Below, piece after piece: positions 1-10,814 of a stretch of 64,000 bases of DNA. The notes beneath the pieces were generated by a model that searched no databases, was not told the DNA's origin, and saw only the letters and a list, made by a program, of their open reading frames with translations. The stretch is from Blepharisma stoltei (taxonomy: Eukaryota > Ciliophora > Heterotrichea > Heterotrichida > Blepharismidae), in NCBI GenBank assembly GCA_914767885.1, contig CAJZBQ010000021.1, forward strand, positions 248,001-312,000, read 5' to 3'. Numbering within the stretch: the first letter of the stretch is position 1; every line of letters starts with the position of its first letter. The position numbers and the translations under genes were made by a program.

Positions 1-159
1 GATTGGAAAGGTTTCAGAGTTTTAACTGAAAAATAAGGTTTATATATCTTTTTTCATTATTTATTTTTCTCAAAAATTCTCTGTTTAATCACTTATTTAA
101 TTTTTGTTAATTTTATTATCTTTTCATTTATCAACATTCGCCTTCCATTTCCATAAAAA

Positions 160-588
160 ATGCTTATCTACCTAAAGGGCTTGGAAAGCCTCCAAGCATA
201 TGAGTTCTCCCCAGATACAAAAATCGAAGAAATCATAAGCAGTGCAGAATGCGACAGTCTTCAATGGTGCGGACGTGCCTTACGCTCAGAATTAACCCTT
301 GCAGACTATGGCATCACAAGCGAAAGCACTTTAGAAGCTTTATTAGCCCTAGAAGGAGGTAAGAGAAAGAAGAAAAAGAAAGTTTACACCACCCCAAAGA
401 AAAAGGCCCACAAGAAAAAGAAGGTCAAACTCGCCGTTCTCAATATCTATAAGGTAGACAAGAGCGAAAAAGTCACCAGGACTAAGCGTGCCTGTGAAAA
501 ATGTGGAGCTGGAACATTCATGGCAAAGCATTTCAATAGACACTACTGTGGAAAATGCCACGCGACCCAGCTGTTCTCACAAGCCTAA
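160..588 (+). CDS. RPS27A: Ubiquitin-like / ribosomal protein eS31 fusion
   Basis: 142-aa fusion of a divergent N-terminal ubiquitin-like domain (about residues 1-67, ending [10 protein letters not shown] so a Gly-Gly processing site is kept) with ribosomal protein eS31. The eS31 part has the family's Lys-rich linker (residues 68-92) and a C-terminal four-Cys zinc finger (CEKC...CGKC). In the family the ubiquitin moiety is cleaved off and eS31 joins the 40S subunit. The ubiquitin half is far from canonical ubiquitin, so it may only act as a chaperone for eS31. Start is the first ATG after an AT-rich leader; stop is TAA. No intron or insertion is seen. Confidence 0.93.
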   Translation: MLIYLKGLESLQAYEFSPDTKIEEIISSAECDSLQWCGRALRSELTLADYGITSESTLEALLALEGGKRKKKKKVYTTPKKKAHKKKKVKLAVLNIYKVDKSEKVTRTKRACEKCGAGTFMAKHFNRHYCGKCHATQLFSQA

Positions 589-652
589 GAATAGATATAA
601 TTTAGGATTTTTATGAAAAATATAGTAGACTTAGAATCGTTTTAATTTATTC

Positions 653-1180
653 CTATTTATAAATATATTCATTTTTAAAAAATAATAATTTAATAGTGAA
701 ATTTATTTTAAATAGGATAGATTGAATAAGTGAACCCAATTTAAGCAGCTGTTTAGAATAAAGTGGTGTGAGAGAACTGCTATCAAGGGATTCCAAAGCT
801 TCTTGGACATGAATTATGGTCTCAAGAGGAAGAAGTTCTTGGATTTGGGTTGCCGATCTTTTTGGAGATGAAAAACCTGAGGATGCTGATGATTCAAGAG
901 AGCTTATTGAGCTGTAAAAAAGACCAGGATTTCTACGATATTTGTCAAATGGAGAAGTCCTTGGTGATTGGGATTTAAAATTAGACAGATCGGAGTAATG
1001 AGCTAGCTTTACTGGAGTTTTTTTGCGTCAGAGTTCGTTTCGGAGCTCAGTTCTAAAAGATTTTCAATGATTACGAGAAGATGGCTCACTTCGTGGGGTG
1101 GAATTGGAACTTTTGAAATTGGAGAGGGTTTTAGATTTGAAATCTGAGTAACTGTGATAATTTGAAGAACGTTGGGCCAT
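653..1180 (-). CDS. Hypothetical Ser-rich protein (TGA read as Trp)
   Basis: Reading the minus strand from ATG at 1180 with TGA as Trp gives an open frame of 175 codons, visible only under that code (two in-frame TGAs near 1055-1095). The product is basic and Ser-rich in its first two thirds (begins MAQRSSNYHSYSDF; a Ser run around FYSSISSLESSASSGFSSP). A short possibly helical segment follows (IQELLPLETIIHVQEALESL). I recognise no domain. The last 15-20 residues are AT-driven and hydrophobic, so the true 3' end may lie slightly earlier or use an unrecognised tiny intron. It converges on the eS31 gene. Confidence 0.62.
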
Positions 1181-1526
1181 TACTACAATTTTAAAGAGAA
1201 ATTTTGATTTGAAAAAGTTACTAATAAATAGGAAAAAATAATTTAAGGTAATTTATCTGGAATTTTTAGGTTATTTTTGATGGTTTGTAGAGAAATATAA
1301 AGAGTAAAATATTTAATTGGAAGAAAATAATCGAAAATATCTGATTACTAGAATTTCCCTCAGAGTCTACTCGTTAAATAGCTATGCATTTTATATAAAT
1401 TTCCTTTCATATAAGAGCTAAATATTATGTTCATAAACATCTCTGTTTATTTTTAAATCTTCATAATTACTAAAAAATTTATAATTCTTGTTTTTCTTGC
1501 AATAATTATACATCTATTTTATTTAT

Positions 1527-3311
1527 ATGGAAAATCATCAAGAAAGAGTTTTATCCCACCTAGCTGGACCTTTATGAAATGAATTTGAACGTCAATATTA
1601 TGGCGATCTGACAATTGAAGACCACCAAATATTGCTCACTGAAGTGTTTTCTTTGCATGAAATCGCAAAAGAGCATTTAAATGTGCTATTTGAAATACCA
1701 AAAGCAAAGTAATAAATATTAAGTCTCGATGAAGCTCTGATAAGTGAAATAAATTCAAGTGAAGTGTGAGAAAGCCAAACTGCTATGAAAATTCTTAAAA
1801 TTGAAACTGAATACCTCAAAAATCTTACTGAAAAGCTGCAAAATATTCTATTAATGCCCAAAGAACAAGCTAAAAAAATGATTCAAGCCCAATTTCCTTA
1901 TAAACCAGCTGTAAAGCCTACAAAAAAGCGCACTCCAAGAGGAATGCGTCTATTAAAAAGGCTCGGAGCAAAACAGCCGAAAGATACAACTAAGTATACA
2001 TGCAATTTTGATTATAACGATGACACCCCCTAAATCTTCATGTCTATTGCAACAAAAATTTTTAGAAAAAATCTTCATGCCTACTGCAACACAACATTTT
2101 TATAAAAAAATTAATAGGTGAGTTTCTCAAAAACCCCATAAAACAGCGCTGCTGCAGGCGTGTCAATGGCCTTCTCATCGAGATTTGGACGGCTATTGTC
2201 ATCGCTCGCCATTTTATTAAACTTATCTAGTTAAAAAATACGGAAAGATTTAAGATGCACATCGAAAAATTTGCTGCAAGAGGATTAGGATTAGGATTAT
2301 TACAGACAGGCGCTAACCATATTGATGACGCAGTCACCAAAGACCTCCCGTAAGGAAGGTTCTACCGCTTTTCGACTCCAGCCCAGAGGGTCTATCCCTC
2401 TTACGAGTGCCCTTCCGGCACCTTCTGTCACCTCCTTGAGGATTCAGTCTTGAGTTGGCGGCTTATGGATTTCTGCGGCCCTGCTACGGGCGATTGGAGT
2501 AGCTTGATTCCAAGGATCCTTGGAGTCTATCGGGTGTCAAAGTGCCTTCCAACCAAAGGCACGACTCCTCAAACCAAAGGCACGACTCCTCAGTGCACTC
2601 AAGATTTCGGAGTTTTACCTCTCAGCACGTCCCCACGGGAGGATGACCCTTAGGCGGAACACGCGCAGGAGCTGAGTCTGGACGAGCGACGGCAACGCGC
2701 CGGGTGAGAGATGTGCGGCGATTTATCTGGCGACTAGCCTTATAGAAGGCTTGGGTGTGGGCTGACCACATATTCCAAGATGGCTTGGTGACGTCACTAG
2801 TTGTCGCTTTGACCCTTTTTTCATTAAGGGGTGTGGGCACTAGACACCTTAAAAACTATGTAACTAAGTAAGTAAGTCAAAGTGCCTTCCTTCGACAGCT
2901 ACAGGAAAAAGACTGTTCCCCTGTGGCCTGGGCCGAAACCCCCAGTTTCTCGGTAGAGTTGCCCATGGGTCCTCGGATCCAAAAGACGTTGTTGAGCACC
3001 TCCATTTCCAACCACAGGAAAGCAGCAAAAACCTACCCGGATACACACTTCTTGAGCCTGCGTCTGATTCTCGGCTCGGAGTCCGTCCCATAACCATAAG
3101 GTCTGAACTGCTGCGCCAAGAGGGCAGGTTGGCACGTGTCGCCATTTTAATGTATATAATTTGTTGCAAGAGACATGAAAATTATTAATGCTTTATATAA
3201 AATTTTATATTAAAAAATTGCATTTTTGTTGCAATAGGCATGAAGATTAAAGGGGGGGGCATCGTTATAAAAGCAGAAAGCATGCTGAAAGCAATGTATG
3301 AAAAATTTTAA
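1527..3311 (+). CDS. Small coiled-coil protein, split by a 15-nt intron and a 1.25-kb TA-bounded element
   Basis: ATG at 1527 opens a frame that stops after LFEIPKAK. Removing a 15-nt intron at 1709-1723 (GTAATAAATATTAAG) joins it to NLDEALISEINSSEVW. The frame then runs to DYNDDTP and hits the inverted-repeat element at 2015. Removing 2015-3265 (one TA kept) joins ...CNFDY to IKAESMLKAMYEKF and a TAA at 3309-3311. Coding length after both removals is 519 bp (172 aa). The protein has a helical middle (ILKIETEYLKNLTEKLQNIL) and a basic segment (KPTKKRTPRGMRLLKRL). No family is recognised. The exact restoration of frame at both joints is the main support. Confidence 0.85.
2283..3157 (-). mobile_element. 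SINE-C retroelement nested in M1 copy 1
   Basis: Flanked by a 15-bp duplication, AATTTGCTGCAAGAG at 2268-2282 and AATTTGTTGCAAGAG at 3158-3172. On the minus strand it begins near CATTAAAATGGCGACACG and ends in a (TAATCC)n tail at about 2283-2300. GC content is well above the host. The same element sits at the same position inside the second M1 copy (29937-30478), so it inserted before the two M1 copies separated. Confidence 0.78.
2551..2875 (+). mobile_element. SINE-A retroelement nested inside SINE-C
   Basis: Target duplication GTCAAAGTGCCTTCC at 2536-2550 and 2876-2890. The 3' end is a (TAAG)n tail (about 2861-2875). The body shares GACCCTTAGGCGGAACACG and the GACGTCACTAGTTG block with the copies at 38183 and 44123. 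The sister M1 copy keeps the empty site near 30197-30215 (GTTAAAGTGCCTTCCTTCG), which proves insertion. The 5' part differs from the other copies (two tandem AACCAAAGGCACGACTCCTC units), so it is a variant or a 5'-truncated copy. Confidence 0.85.
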
Positions 3312-3404
3312 TTCGCTAAAATAGTTTTAATTACTTTTTAACCTTAATGCCACGCAAATTATCTTAAAAGTCATCAATAAAGAGGCCATTGGCCTTACAA
3401 GTAA

Positions 3405-4060
3405 TATACATAAAATGGCCGGCGACGAGCGACCCGTCCTTCCGTGGCGGGTGTCCTTATGTATACCGGACATGGTTTTTGGATGCGGAGAGCTACTCAA
3501 GGGGATAGTTAGCCTCGAGGCGAGAGGCCGAGCCCAATTTCCGCTGATTTTGGGACTTGACCTGGGCAGCAGTTTTCGCATTCTTTTTGCCAGTAGCGCC
3601 GAGGCCCAGACTCGGTGTCCGAAAGAGGCAGGGTGAGTTACCTGCCTAGGCTACTTAGTGGCTTAGCCCCGAATCCCGTAAGGGGTTGAGTTCTTTCTTG
3701 GAGATGATCCGGGAAAGAGGGGGAGGCGAAGCTAGACTATAGAACTCAAGGGCGCAAGTCTCTCCAGTTAAAAGGGTCCTCTCACGAGGGCGATCTGGCC
3801 AATCCGGAGGCAAAGACTGGCGTAATTCGGGGCGGAAGGCTGAGTTGGAAATGGTGGTGCCCAGCGACAGTCGGCTGACGACTCAATAGGGCAACCCACT
3901 ACCGAGAAACCAGGGGTTTCGGCCTGGGCTCAGATAACCAGTGATGGAAGTCCATCCTTTTCGCTCGTGCCAGCACGGCTCCCCAAGGAGGGCGGAGGAA
4001 TGCCACGCATGGAAGTAGGGACTATAAAGACACATCTTAAATCTAATCTAATCTAATCTA
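3405..4060 (+). mobile_element. SINE-B retroelement, 656 bp, between convergent genes
   Basis: Flanked by a 17-bp duplication ATTGGCCTTACAAGTAA at 3388-3404 and 4061-4077. It begins ATATACATAAAATGGCCGGC and ends in a (TCTAA)n tail just before the right duplication. Very GC-rich against an AT-rich background. It shares a GGGGTTTCGGCC core with SINE-C, so both probably belong to one superfamily. No long open frame that looks coding. It lies between the gene ending at 3311 and the PLC-like gene ending at 4167, which is why it breaks no frame. Confidence 0.85.
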
Positions 4061-4166
4061 ATTGGCCTTACAAGTAAATTGCCTTGCTTTTCCACGCAAA
4101 TTATCATACAGTTATTTATAATTTATAATGAAAAATTTAATTAGATTAATTTCAATAATTATTATT

Positions 4167-5180
4167 TTAAGAAATCCCATTCATCAGATACGTCACATTC
4201 ATAATTGCACTACTTTCAAAATGATCAATAATTAAAATATTCCCAATTTGATAACGTTTAGCCATCATTTCATTAACAAAATCAGGCAGATATGGATTCG
4301 CAATATCAGCTAGCTCAATTAAAGTGTGAGGGTTTTTTGGTTTCACAGTTCCTATTACAGTCTGATCATTTGGAGTAAGTGTCCAGGAAATTTTAAAAAT
4401 CTGATAAGGCAAAGTCATATTCATATACTGGGCTACAGTTTGTGTATTAAAATTAATCATAGTCTTCACAACTGGGCTGTCAGCATATGTATTATAAATC
4501 GAGTCCCCAGGCCAAATCACATTGCCATACCCAGATTCCATAGTAACAATAGCTCTTTTCCCACTGTTTATCATATCATTAATAGTAAAATTAAATGCAA
4601 GATCAACTGGATAAATAAACTTGCCTAAGATATTTAATGTCATTTGTTGGAGATCTGCTATGTTTTGGGCTGTAGGGTATCCGTCAAAATGAGAAATCTC
4701 AATAATTACTATTTCAGTAGGATAGTCGTTTAAAAATTGTGAGATATTTTGCAAGATTTCTATAATTGGAGAGCCTATTAAATAGTGGAAAGTTACCCAG
4801 GTGTTGGTCACGTTATAGTAGCCAGCTCTTAAGTCAATATAGCGGATACCTCCGACTAGCTGGTTATAAATATTTTGATCTTGGGCGAGCTCCCAGGGTT
4901 TCATAACTGTGACCATGGGTTGCTCAGTTTCTTTTGATATAATTTCAAATGCATTGTGGCACGCATAGTCTGCTCCGGGTAGTGGAGTGTCGCTAAGTCA
5001 GAATGCACCACTGTCGTGGGTACCTGGGAGAGTTAATTGTTTTAGAGTTTTACCTCCAATAATATTAAGTGAGCTCCCCATTCATGATGAGGCTTTAGGG
5101 TAAGCTTTAAATGTGCTAGAATTCGGTTTAGAGCAAGCTACTGCAAAGAAGGAAATAAATGCTATCAGTCTTAGCAACAT
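4167..5180 (-). CDS. Secreted PI-PLC X-domain-like phosphodiesterase
   Basis: 337-aa protein when TGA is read as Trp. The N-terminus MLLRLIAFISFFAVACS is a signal peptide. The X-type PLC core follows: LPGTHDSGAFW (first catalytic His), GGIRYIDLRAGYY, a second His in WVTFHYLIGS, and EIVIIEISHFDGY. The family cleaves phosphoinositides or related phosphodiesters by a His-pair mechanism; calcium-independent single-domain forms are common in protists. The C-terminal third resembles the rest of such small PLC-like proteins. Likely secreted or in the endomembrane lumen. Start chosen at 5180 because it supplies the signal peptide; no insertion is seen. Confidence 0.85.
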
Positions 5181-5431
5181 ATTTTATTTTTAATATTTTC
5201 ACAAAAGGTATTAGCATTTTCACATAAATTTTCATAATTATTTTTATTGTTTATTAAAATTCTTTTAAATATTAAGTTCATATACCTTCATAAAGAATTT
5301 ATTTTCTTTTTACATTAATTTATAGTTTTAAAAGATTTTGCAATAATCAATATCTGATTTTTAAACTAAAATCTTAATTTGAGCATTAATCATACTTTCC
5401 TTTACAATGATAACAGTTATTTACAATAAAT

Positions 5432-6496
5432 ATGAGTGACCATGAAGAACAAGAAGAAGAAGAAAAAATCCCTCCTAAACTCCTAACTCCAGAAATAATC
5501 AAAAAAGGCTTATCACAGATTAGCTCTACCTTTGACGGCTCATCTTTTGCATTTTCAAAACTCGATATCGAAAACAACGAGCTTGATTTGACATGTGAAG
5601 AATTAGGAAACTATGAAAACTTACGATACGCCAAATTATCAAAAAATAAATTTACCAGCATCTCACCTTTAGAAAAACTCCCATATATAGTAAGACTAGA
5701 GCTTCAAGAAAATAAAATTTCTTCCCTAGCTGAATTCAATGTGGATCATACTTTTCGATTCCTCCAAATCCTCGATTTAAGCAGCAACGCACTTACAGCT
5801 TTAACACCTATAAAACTCCCAATGCTTACTAGGCTAAACTTAAGCAGAAACGAAATCGCAACAGCTGCAGCTTTTGAAGGACATAGAAATCTAAAAGTTT
5901 TAGAATTAAGAGGCAACAAGCTTACAAATCTAGCAGGAATCAACCATTTAAACTCTTTAGAAGAACTCTACCTCGCTGAAAACGCTATTACTTCATTAGA
6001 AGGCCTTGGAGACTTGCAGAAACTCAAAAAACTTCATTTAAGGAAAAACAACATCCAAGTCCTTGAAGAAGAAAAACTTCCAAATTTGCCTAAATTAGAG
6101 TATTTAAATATAAGGGAAAATGAAATCGTAGACCCTCCAAAGCTCACAAGCTTATCAAAATTTTCCAAACTGCAAAAGCTGAATTTAATTGATTGTCCTT
6201 TAAATAAAGACCCAAGTGGCGAAGCTAAAAGAGAAATTTTAATATTTGTGCCTCATATAAAAAATATAAATAAAGAAGATGTAACAGAAGAAGAAAGAAC
6301 TGAAGCCAAAGCTGATAAAGAAGAAAGAGACAGGATTGCAGAAGAAGCAAGAATTGAAGCAGAGAGAATCGAAAAAGAAGCAAAAGAAGAACAAGCGAGA
6401 CAAGAAGCTTTAGAAAGAGAAGAAAGGGAAGAAAGAGAACGCCAAGAAGCCTTAGAAAGAGAAGAAAAAGAAAAGCAAGAGTCTCCAGAAGAATAA
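5432..6496 (+). CDS. LRRC23: LRRC23-like radial-spoke leucine-rich-repeat protein
   Basis: 354 aa. Acidic N-terminus, then a TPEIIKKGLS segment matching the LRRC23 N-region, then about eight leucine-rich repeats of LxxLxLxxNxI type (residues 60-270), an LRR cap, and a Glu/Arg-rich C-terminal helix (290-354). LRRC23 is a component of radial spoke 3 in motile cilia and its usual length is about 340 aa. Order of acidic head, TPLTE..KEGLS-like motif, LRRs and charged tail is the reason for the specific name. Fits the other ciliary gene in the window (CFAP57). No insertion. Confidence 0.85.
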   Translation: MSDHEEQEEEEKIPPKLLTPEIIKKGLSQISSTFDGSSFAFSKLDIENNELDLTCEELGNYENLRYAKLSKNKFTSISPLEKLPYIVRLELQENKISSLAEFNVDHTFRFLQILDLSSNALTALTPIKLPMLTRLNLSRNEIATAAAFEGHRNLKVLELRGNKLTNLAGINHLNSLEELYLAENAITSLEGLGDLQKLKKLHLRKNNIQVLEEEKLPNLPKLEYLNIRENEIVDPPKLTSLSKFSKLQKLNLIDCPLNKDPSGEAKREILIFVPHIKNINKEDVTEEERTEAKADKEERDRIAEEARIEAERIEKEAKEEQARQEALEREEREERERQEALEREEKEKQESPEE

Positions 6497-6512
6497 TTAT
6501 TAAAATCTATCC

Positions 6513-6932
6513 TTAATTCGTGCCTGCTTGCTGCTCTTTTATTTTCTTTTGCAATGTCTGAACGACTAAATCCAAAGTCTTTCTCCTTTGATTAATATAA
6601 TTTGAGACTTTGTCCATATTCTCCCTCAGCATCTTCATTTTTCTTTCACAAAATTCTTTGCCGCCGTCTCTGGTTTTTTCGACAAAATAACCAGTTCCGA
6701 TCTCGACCATGACTTTATTAGGCTCAATCAGCCTGCCAGGGACATAGACGCTTGCGGTTAAAGGCACAAGTACGTCTCTTGCTTCTAAATCTTCAAGGGC
6801 AGTTCTGGATGCCATGTATTTTGTTCTTGCATGTCTGAGCTGGGCAAAAGATGTTGTGAGTTTTTCGAGTTCTTCTTCAAGCTGGCCTTTAATTGCATGG
6901 AGCTGCTGGGGTGAAAGAGTTTCTGCGTCCAT
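6513..6932 (-). CDS. PFDN5: Prefoldin subunit 5
   Basis: 139 aa from the ATG at 6932 (MDAETLSPQQLHAIKGQ); an upstream extension of the frame is AT-rich leader and is left out. Alpha-prefoldin architecture: N-terminal helix (residues 8-45), a beta hairpin region with VLVPLTASVYVPGRL and MVEIGTGYFVEKT, and a C-terminal helix. Prefoldin hands unfolded actin and tubulin to the CCT chaperonin. Length and the VPL..S.YVPG motif match family members. Tail-to-tail with LRRC23, 16 bp apart. Confidence 0.93.
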   Translation of the reverse strand: MDAETLSPQQLHAIKGQLEEELEKLTTSFAQLRHARTKYMASRTALEDLEARDVLVPLTASVYVPGRLIEPNKVMVEIGTGYFVEKTRDGGKEFCERKMKMLRENMDKVSNYINQRRKTLDLVVQTLQKKIKEQQAGTN

Positions 6933-7344
6933 TTTGGCTATTATTAAAATAAAAATTGAGATGAAATTGAAGTCTAAATTCAGCTGGATAATCAAATTTT
7001 TCTTGAGTTTGTGATTTATATTAAATATTTTATTCTTCTAAGGCTTAAAATTCAGTTCTTTTTATATATCTTAGAGAATTACGAAGCCATTTATAATAGG
7101 AATGGAATTTAATTTCTTATAGCAAAAAGAATAATTACTGGTAAGCATAGCCTATTTAGATTAGATAAAATGTTATACAAAAATCAATAGAAAAATTTTA
7201 TAAATTAGAATTAGCTATCAGTGCTTTATAAGCACATTTAGTTAAAAAATTATTGCTACTTATAAGTTATGCATTACAAATTATCATCATTTTTTGATTA
7301 TTATGTAGCTGAATCACGATAATATTATAGTTCAAATTTACGAA
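6933..7344. other. AT-rich intergenic spacer
   Basis: 412 bp of AT-rich sequence between the prefoldin start and the CK1 stop. No frame, repeat or RNA gene was seen. Confidence 0.5.
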
Positions 7345-8424
7345 TTAAAAAATTATACATTTTGATTTTTTCTCAATTTTTTCAGGAGATTGTTCTTCTT
7401 GCTTCGGAGACTTTTGCGACTCTTTTATTATTGCACTTGCGTTGACTGCTTCTCTGCTTACATTTAAATCTTTTTCCCCTCTTGATGCTTTTTTCTCTTC
7501 AGTTAGTGGCCGAGCTCTGCGGATTCTTGAGCTAGAATAATTTAATAAAGTCCAATCAAAGACATAATCATATTCATAGCCTTCTCTAGTAAACAAATCT
7601 TTAAACAGCCTTCTAATATAACTGTAGTCAGGCTTATCTTCAAATTTCAATGATTTACAATAGGTTATATAAGTAGCAAACTCATTCGGAAATCCTCTGC
7701 ATAGCACTTCTACTGGTGTCCCCATTTTTCGTTCTAGTATTTTTTGGTATTTTTCTTGCTTTCCTGTTGCTGTTATCCCTTGCCATGGCAAAGTGCCTCT
7801 TAAGAAATACATTAAAACATATCCGATTGCTTCTAAGTCGTCTCTTCGGCTTTGCTCTATCCCTAGATGAGTGTTAGTTGAGGCATATCTAGCAGTTCCT
7901 GTAAGATTTTTCCCTTCAACATAAGGAATATGCTTATGGGTTTTTGGGTCTCGGAATTTTTTAGCAAGCCCAAAGTCAATAATATGGATTAAACTGCTGC
8001 GCTTTCCAAGACCAATCAAAAAATTGTCAGGCTTTATATCTCGATGTATAAAATTTTTAGAGTGGACATATTCTACACGACAAACCAACTGATCTGCAAG
8101 CATAAGGACTGTTTTCAAGGTAAATCTTCTATTGCAAAAGTTAAATAAGTCTTCTAAGCTTGGACCCAATAAATCCATTACCATTACGTTGAAATTTCCT
8201 TCTATGCCATATCATAAGACACCTGGAAGTCCTGGGCCACCTTGCAGCAATTTTATTAATTTGCTCTCATACATTAGCTGAGGATGTTTTGTATTGACAT
8301 TTTCCAATTTTATTGCAACTTCTTCGTTCGTTTGAATGTTTATTCCTAAGAAAATTTCCCCAAAAGACCCACTTCCAATTTTTTTCCCTAATCTATACCT
8401 TCCTCCAACTCTGATATCAAGCAT
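7345..8424 (-). CDS. Casein kinase 1 with C-terminal CaaX box
   Basis: 359 codons once the in-frame TGA at about 8213-8215 is read as Trp ([21 protein letters not shown]), exactly where CK1 has an aromatic. Glycine loop [17 protein letters not shown] lysine, [10 protein letters not shown] catalytic loop, [10 protein letters not shown] and [26 protein letters not shown] are all intact. Ser/Thr kinase acting on acidic or primed sites. The protein ends [12 protein letters not shown] is a CaaX motif with a terminal Phe, typical of geranylgeranylation, preceded by basic residues, so membrane attachment is likely. No intron or insertion. Confidence 0.93.
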
Positions 8425-9528
8425 ATTTATATTTAAATGATGCTAAATAGACAAAAGAATATAAATAATGTTATTTTTTTGAGGAGTAAGATATTATCTT
8501 TCAAAAATTAGCACATTAATTCGGTTTTTTACCTATAAACTTTCTTTTGATATTTTCATAGAAAATTGAAATTTGCCTTTGAATCTTATAAGCTATTTAT
8601 AAGAAATTTCAGAATGTAAATCAAATAGGATAAACAGCAAGGTACTTATAATGGAATATATGTCAATTTATATCATAATATTTTTATTTTGCGTAAGATC
8701 ATCGAAGTGAATTAATTTTGTTTAGCTTTATTTATGCTTCGTGTTAAAGTGTTTTAATTAAGGAATAGGATAGTTAGGAAATCAATTGCCTCGTCAGCAA
8801 AATTTATGTTTCATGAGTTAAGGAAATAGTAAAATTTATATGGCTAGTTTCCAAAATTTTTTTGAGGATTTGGGATGTACAGAATAATAATTTTTTAAGT
8901 GTTAATAAATTGCTTTAAGAATTTAAATAATTAGAATTATTTATGGCCGATTAATTGAAAGCTAAATCCTTTTAATCAGTTAACCATATTCAGTAATTTA
9001 GATGCCAAAACTATGGAGAAGGTCGAATTTACTATGAGATTAAAAGCAAAACTTTTTTATCAAAACTGTCATATTTAAAGGCAGATAATAATTAAAATAA
9101 ATCTAGCAACGATTATTACTTTTAATAATCAAAATTCAGAATTTTGTGTGGCATAGACATTTTCTTAGTAATCTTGGCTTAGTAAAATGTTGCCATCAAA
9201 GCTCTTCAAGCAATGCAAAAATACATACTAAGCCAAATTATATTAAAGTGTATCATTTAGCTTAGTATCACTGATTTTTAGATCTAAATCAGATATTACT
9301 TCCTTATTAGCTTTTGAATAACATTTATAAATTCTAAAAATGAAAGAATTATAAGAAAAGAGAACGCTCAAAAATTATAAAACTTGCATTACATTAATTT
9401 AATTATTTATCAACATCTTTCAATTAATCATAAAAATTAATTCGACTGACTTGTTTTTTAAAGTGGAAAGATAATGGTGGATTAATGGTGCCAAATTGAG
9501 CAGGATAAAAATCATAGTAATAAATAAA
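8425..9528. other. AT-rich intergenic region with one short hairpin
   Basis: 1.1 kb with no convincing frame on either strand. The only structure noted is an inverted pair TTGGCTTAGTA (about 9174) and TACTAAGCCAA (about 9226) separated by about 40 bp. It may be chance or a small remnant. Confidence 0.45.
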
Positions 9529-10101
9529 ATGCAAAGACTCGCCGCCGAGCTCGATACCACAATTCTCCCAAGACCATTTTTCCTAATCACAACTGAGCTT
9601 GATGGCAACCCACCATCGAAAACTTATAAATGCGATTCCTGCGACCTCTCTTTCCAAAGCTTTTTCGCCCTTAAGATCCACAAATATTCGGATCAAGAGT
9701 CGAGCAGCCTTCTAAGTTCCGGAGTTTCGTTAAAAACCCCAACTTCACCAATTTCTGCACCGACTAAGTGCAGTTTCAACCAAATTTTAGGACAAGAAGA
9801 AATAATTAAAACCAATAAAATTGAAGCCTTCCAGTGTACAGAGTGTAAAAAAGAATTCAAAAATTCCAAAGGACTTCAGCAACATGTTGGAAAAGTTCAT
9901 GACCTTGATAACAAACAAGCTCATTGTCATATTTGTTTAAAAAAATTTAGACATAAGCATGCGGTAAAATTTCATATAAGCCAAGTCCATGAAAAAACGA
10001 CAAGAATTTCCTGTGAATATTGTAAAAAAACCCTTTACAATAAGTATTTGTTGGAGGATCACGCTATAAGATGCCCAATGAAAACTGAGCTTTATCAGTA
10101 G
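9529..10101 (+). CDS. C2H2 zinc-finger protein
   Basis: 190 aa from ATG at 9529. Four finger-like units: a degenerate CDSCDLSFQSFFALKIHK, two good C2H2 fingers (CTECKKEFKNSKGLQQHVGKVH and CHICLKKFRHKHAVKFHISQVH) and a last CEYCKK...H...C unit. Such fingers bind nucleic acids or proteins, and the target cannot be told. Between fingers 1 and 2 is a Ser/Thr-rich linker. The frame extends upstream without an ATG, so the start is the first Met. No insertion seen. Confidence 0.82.
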   Translation: MQRLAAELDTTILPRPFFLITTELDGNPPSKTYKCDSCDLSFQSFFALKIHKYSDQESSSLLSSGVSLKTPTSPISAPTKCSFNQILGQEEIIKTNKIEAFQCTECKKEFKNSKGLQQHVGKVHDLDNKQAHCHICLKKFRHKHAVKFHISQVHEKTTRISCEYCKKTLYNKYLLEDHAIRCPMKTELYQ

Positions 10102-10814
10102 GAATACTTTTGAAAATAGAATTATATAAATATAAAAACTGATTTTTTTATTTTCGCGGGAATTCTTAATAATTATTTAATAAACTCAAAATAAATTGAG
10201 GTATTTACATAGCGATAATATTTTCTTAGTTTAAATTTGTACATTTAATTTACTATTATTATTTTCGCATTATAAATGGGAAGAAATGGTGCCAATCTTC
10301 TATCTAAATAAATTCAAAGCCTACTATTTTTGCTAAGTTGATGATTTGGTAATTTTCATTATTAATCACGATCTAGATGAAAATTTCTAGGTTACATATA
10401 TTTATATAATTCAATTCTGTTAATTATGCAGAAAAAATAAAGATATTAAAACATAAAATTAATTTGCTATCATGAAATATAATAATTGAGCTATTTCCAA
10501 ATTCTTTATTATTTGAAGAAAATAATGTGTATGCTAAATCCGACAATTAGGGAATTAAAATATTAATTTTATTTGAATTCAGCCTAGCAATCAGCTTAGT
10601 CTCAAACTGCTATAAAAAGCTTTATCTTAATCTTAACATCAGCTAAAGATATTTTTATATCTATATTATAGATATTCATTAATTTCTGGAACTTTACCAA
10701 GATAAAATAAATCGAACTACATTTGTAGAGTTTTTGATTGAAAATTTATAGTTAAAATATGAGATTAATGGATGAGTAAAACTATTTTATAATAAATTTG
10801 ATCTGATAGAGAAA
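10102..10814. other. AT-rich intergenic region
   Basis: About 710 bp of AT-rich DNA with no frame, tandem repeat or RNA gene that I can support. Confidence 0.45.

Larger units (their letters stand above)
2015..3265. mobile_element. M1 inverted-repeat element (IES), copy 1, with two nested retroelements
   Basis: Both ends carry the terminal inverted repeat TAACGATGAC + C-run, followed by AATCTTCATGTCTATTGCAA (right end at 3215-3267). The termini themselves supply the TA duplication (2015-2016 and 3266-3267). It lies inside a coding frame and must be removed to read the gene. Internally it holds SINE-C (2283-3157), which in turn holds SINE-A (2551-2875). Copy 2 lies in the cyclin gene at 29757-30587. 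No transposase frame is seen, so it is non-autonomous. TA duplication and TIRs suggest a Tc1/mariner-type origin, as inference. Confidence 0.9.

Noticed and set aside
2450-3170. Several 60-100-codon frames on both strands (2450, 2622, 2864, 2899)
   Set aside because: They sit inside the GC-rich SINE bodies, overlap on opposite strands, and recur in the sister element with frameshifts, so they are chance frames of repeat DNA.
3327-3640. Opposing frames at 3327-3581 and 3415-3636
   Set aside because: Inside SINE-B; no homology or coding bias beyond high GC.
5746-5943. Minus-strand frame inside LRRC23
   Set aside because: Antisense of the leucine-rich repeats.
9174-9237. Inverted repeat TTGGCTTAGTA ... 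TACTAAGCCAA as a tRNA or ncRNA
   Set aside because: No cloverleaf, no promoter boxes, loop too long; may be chance.
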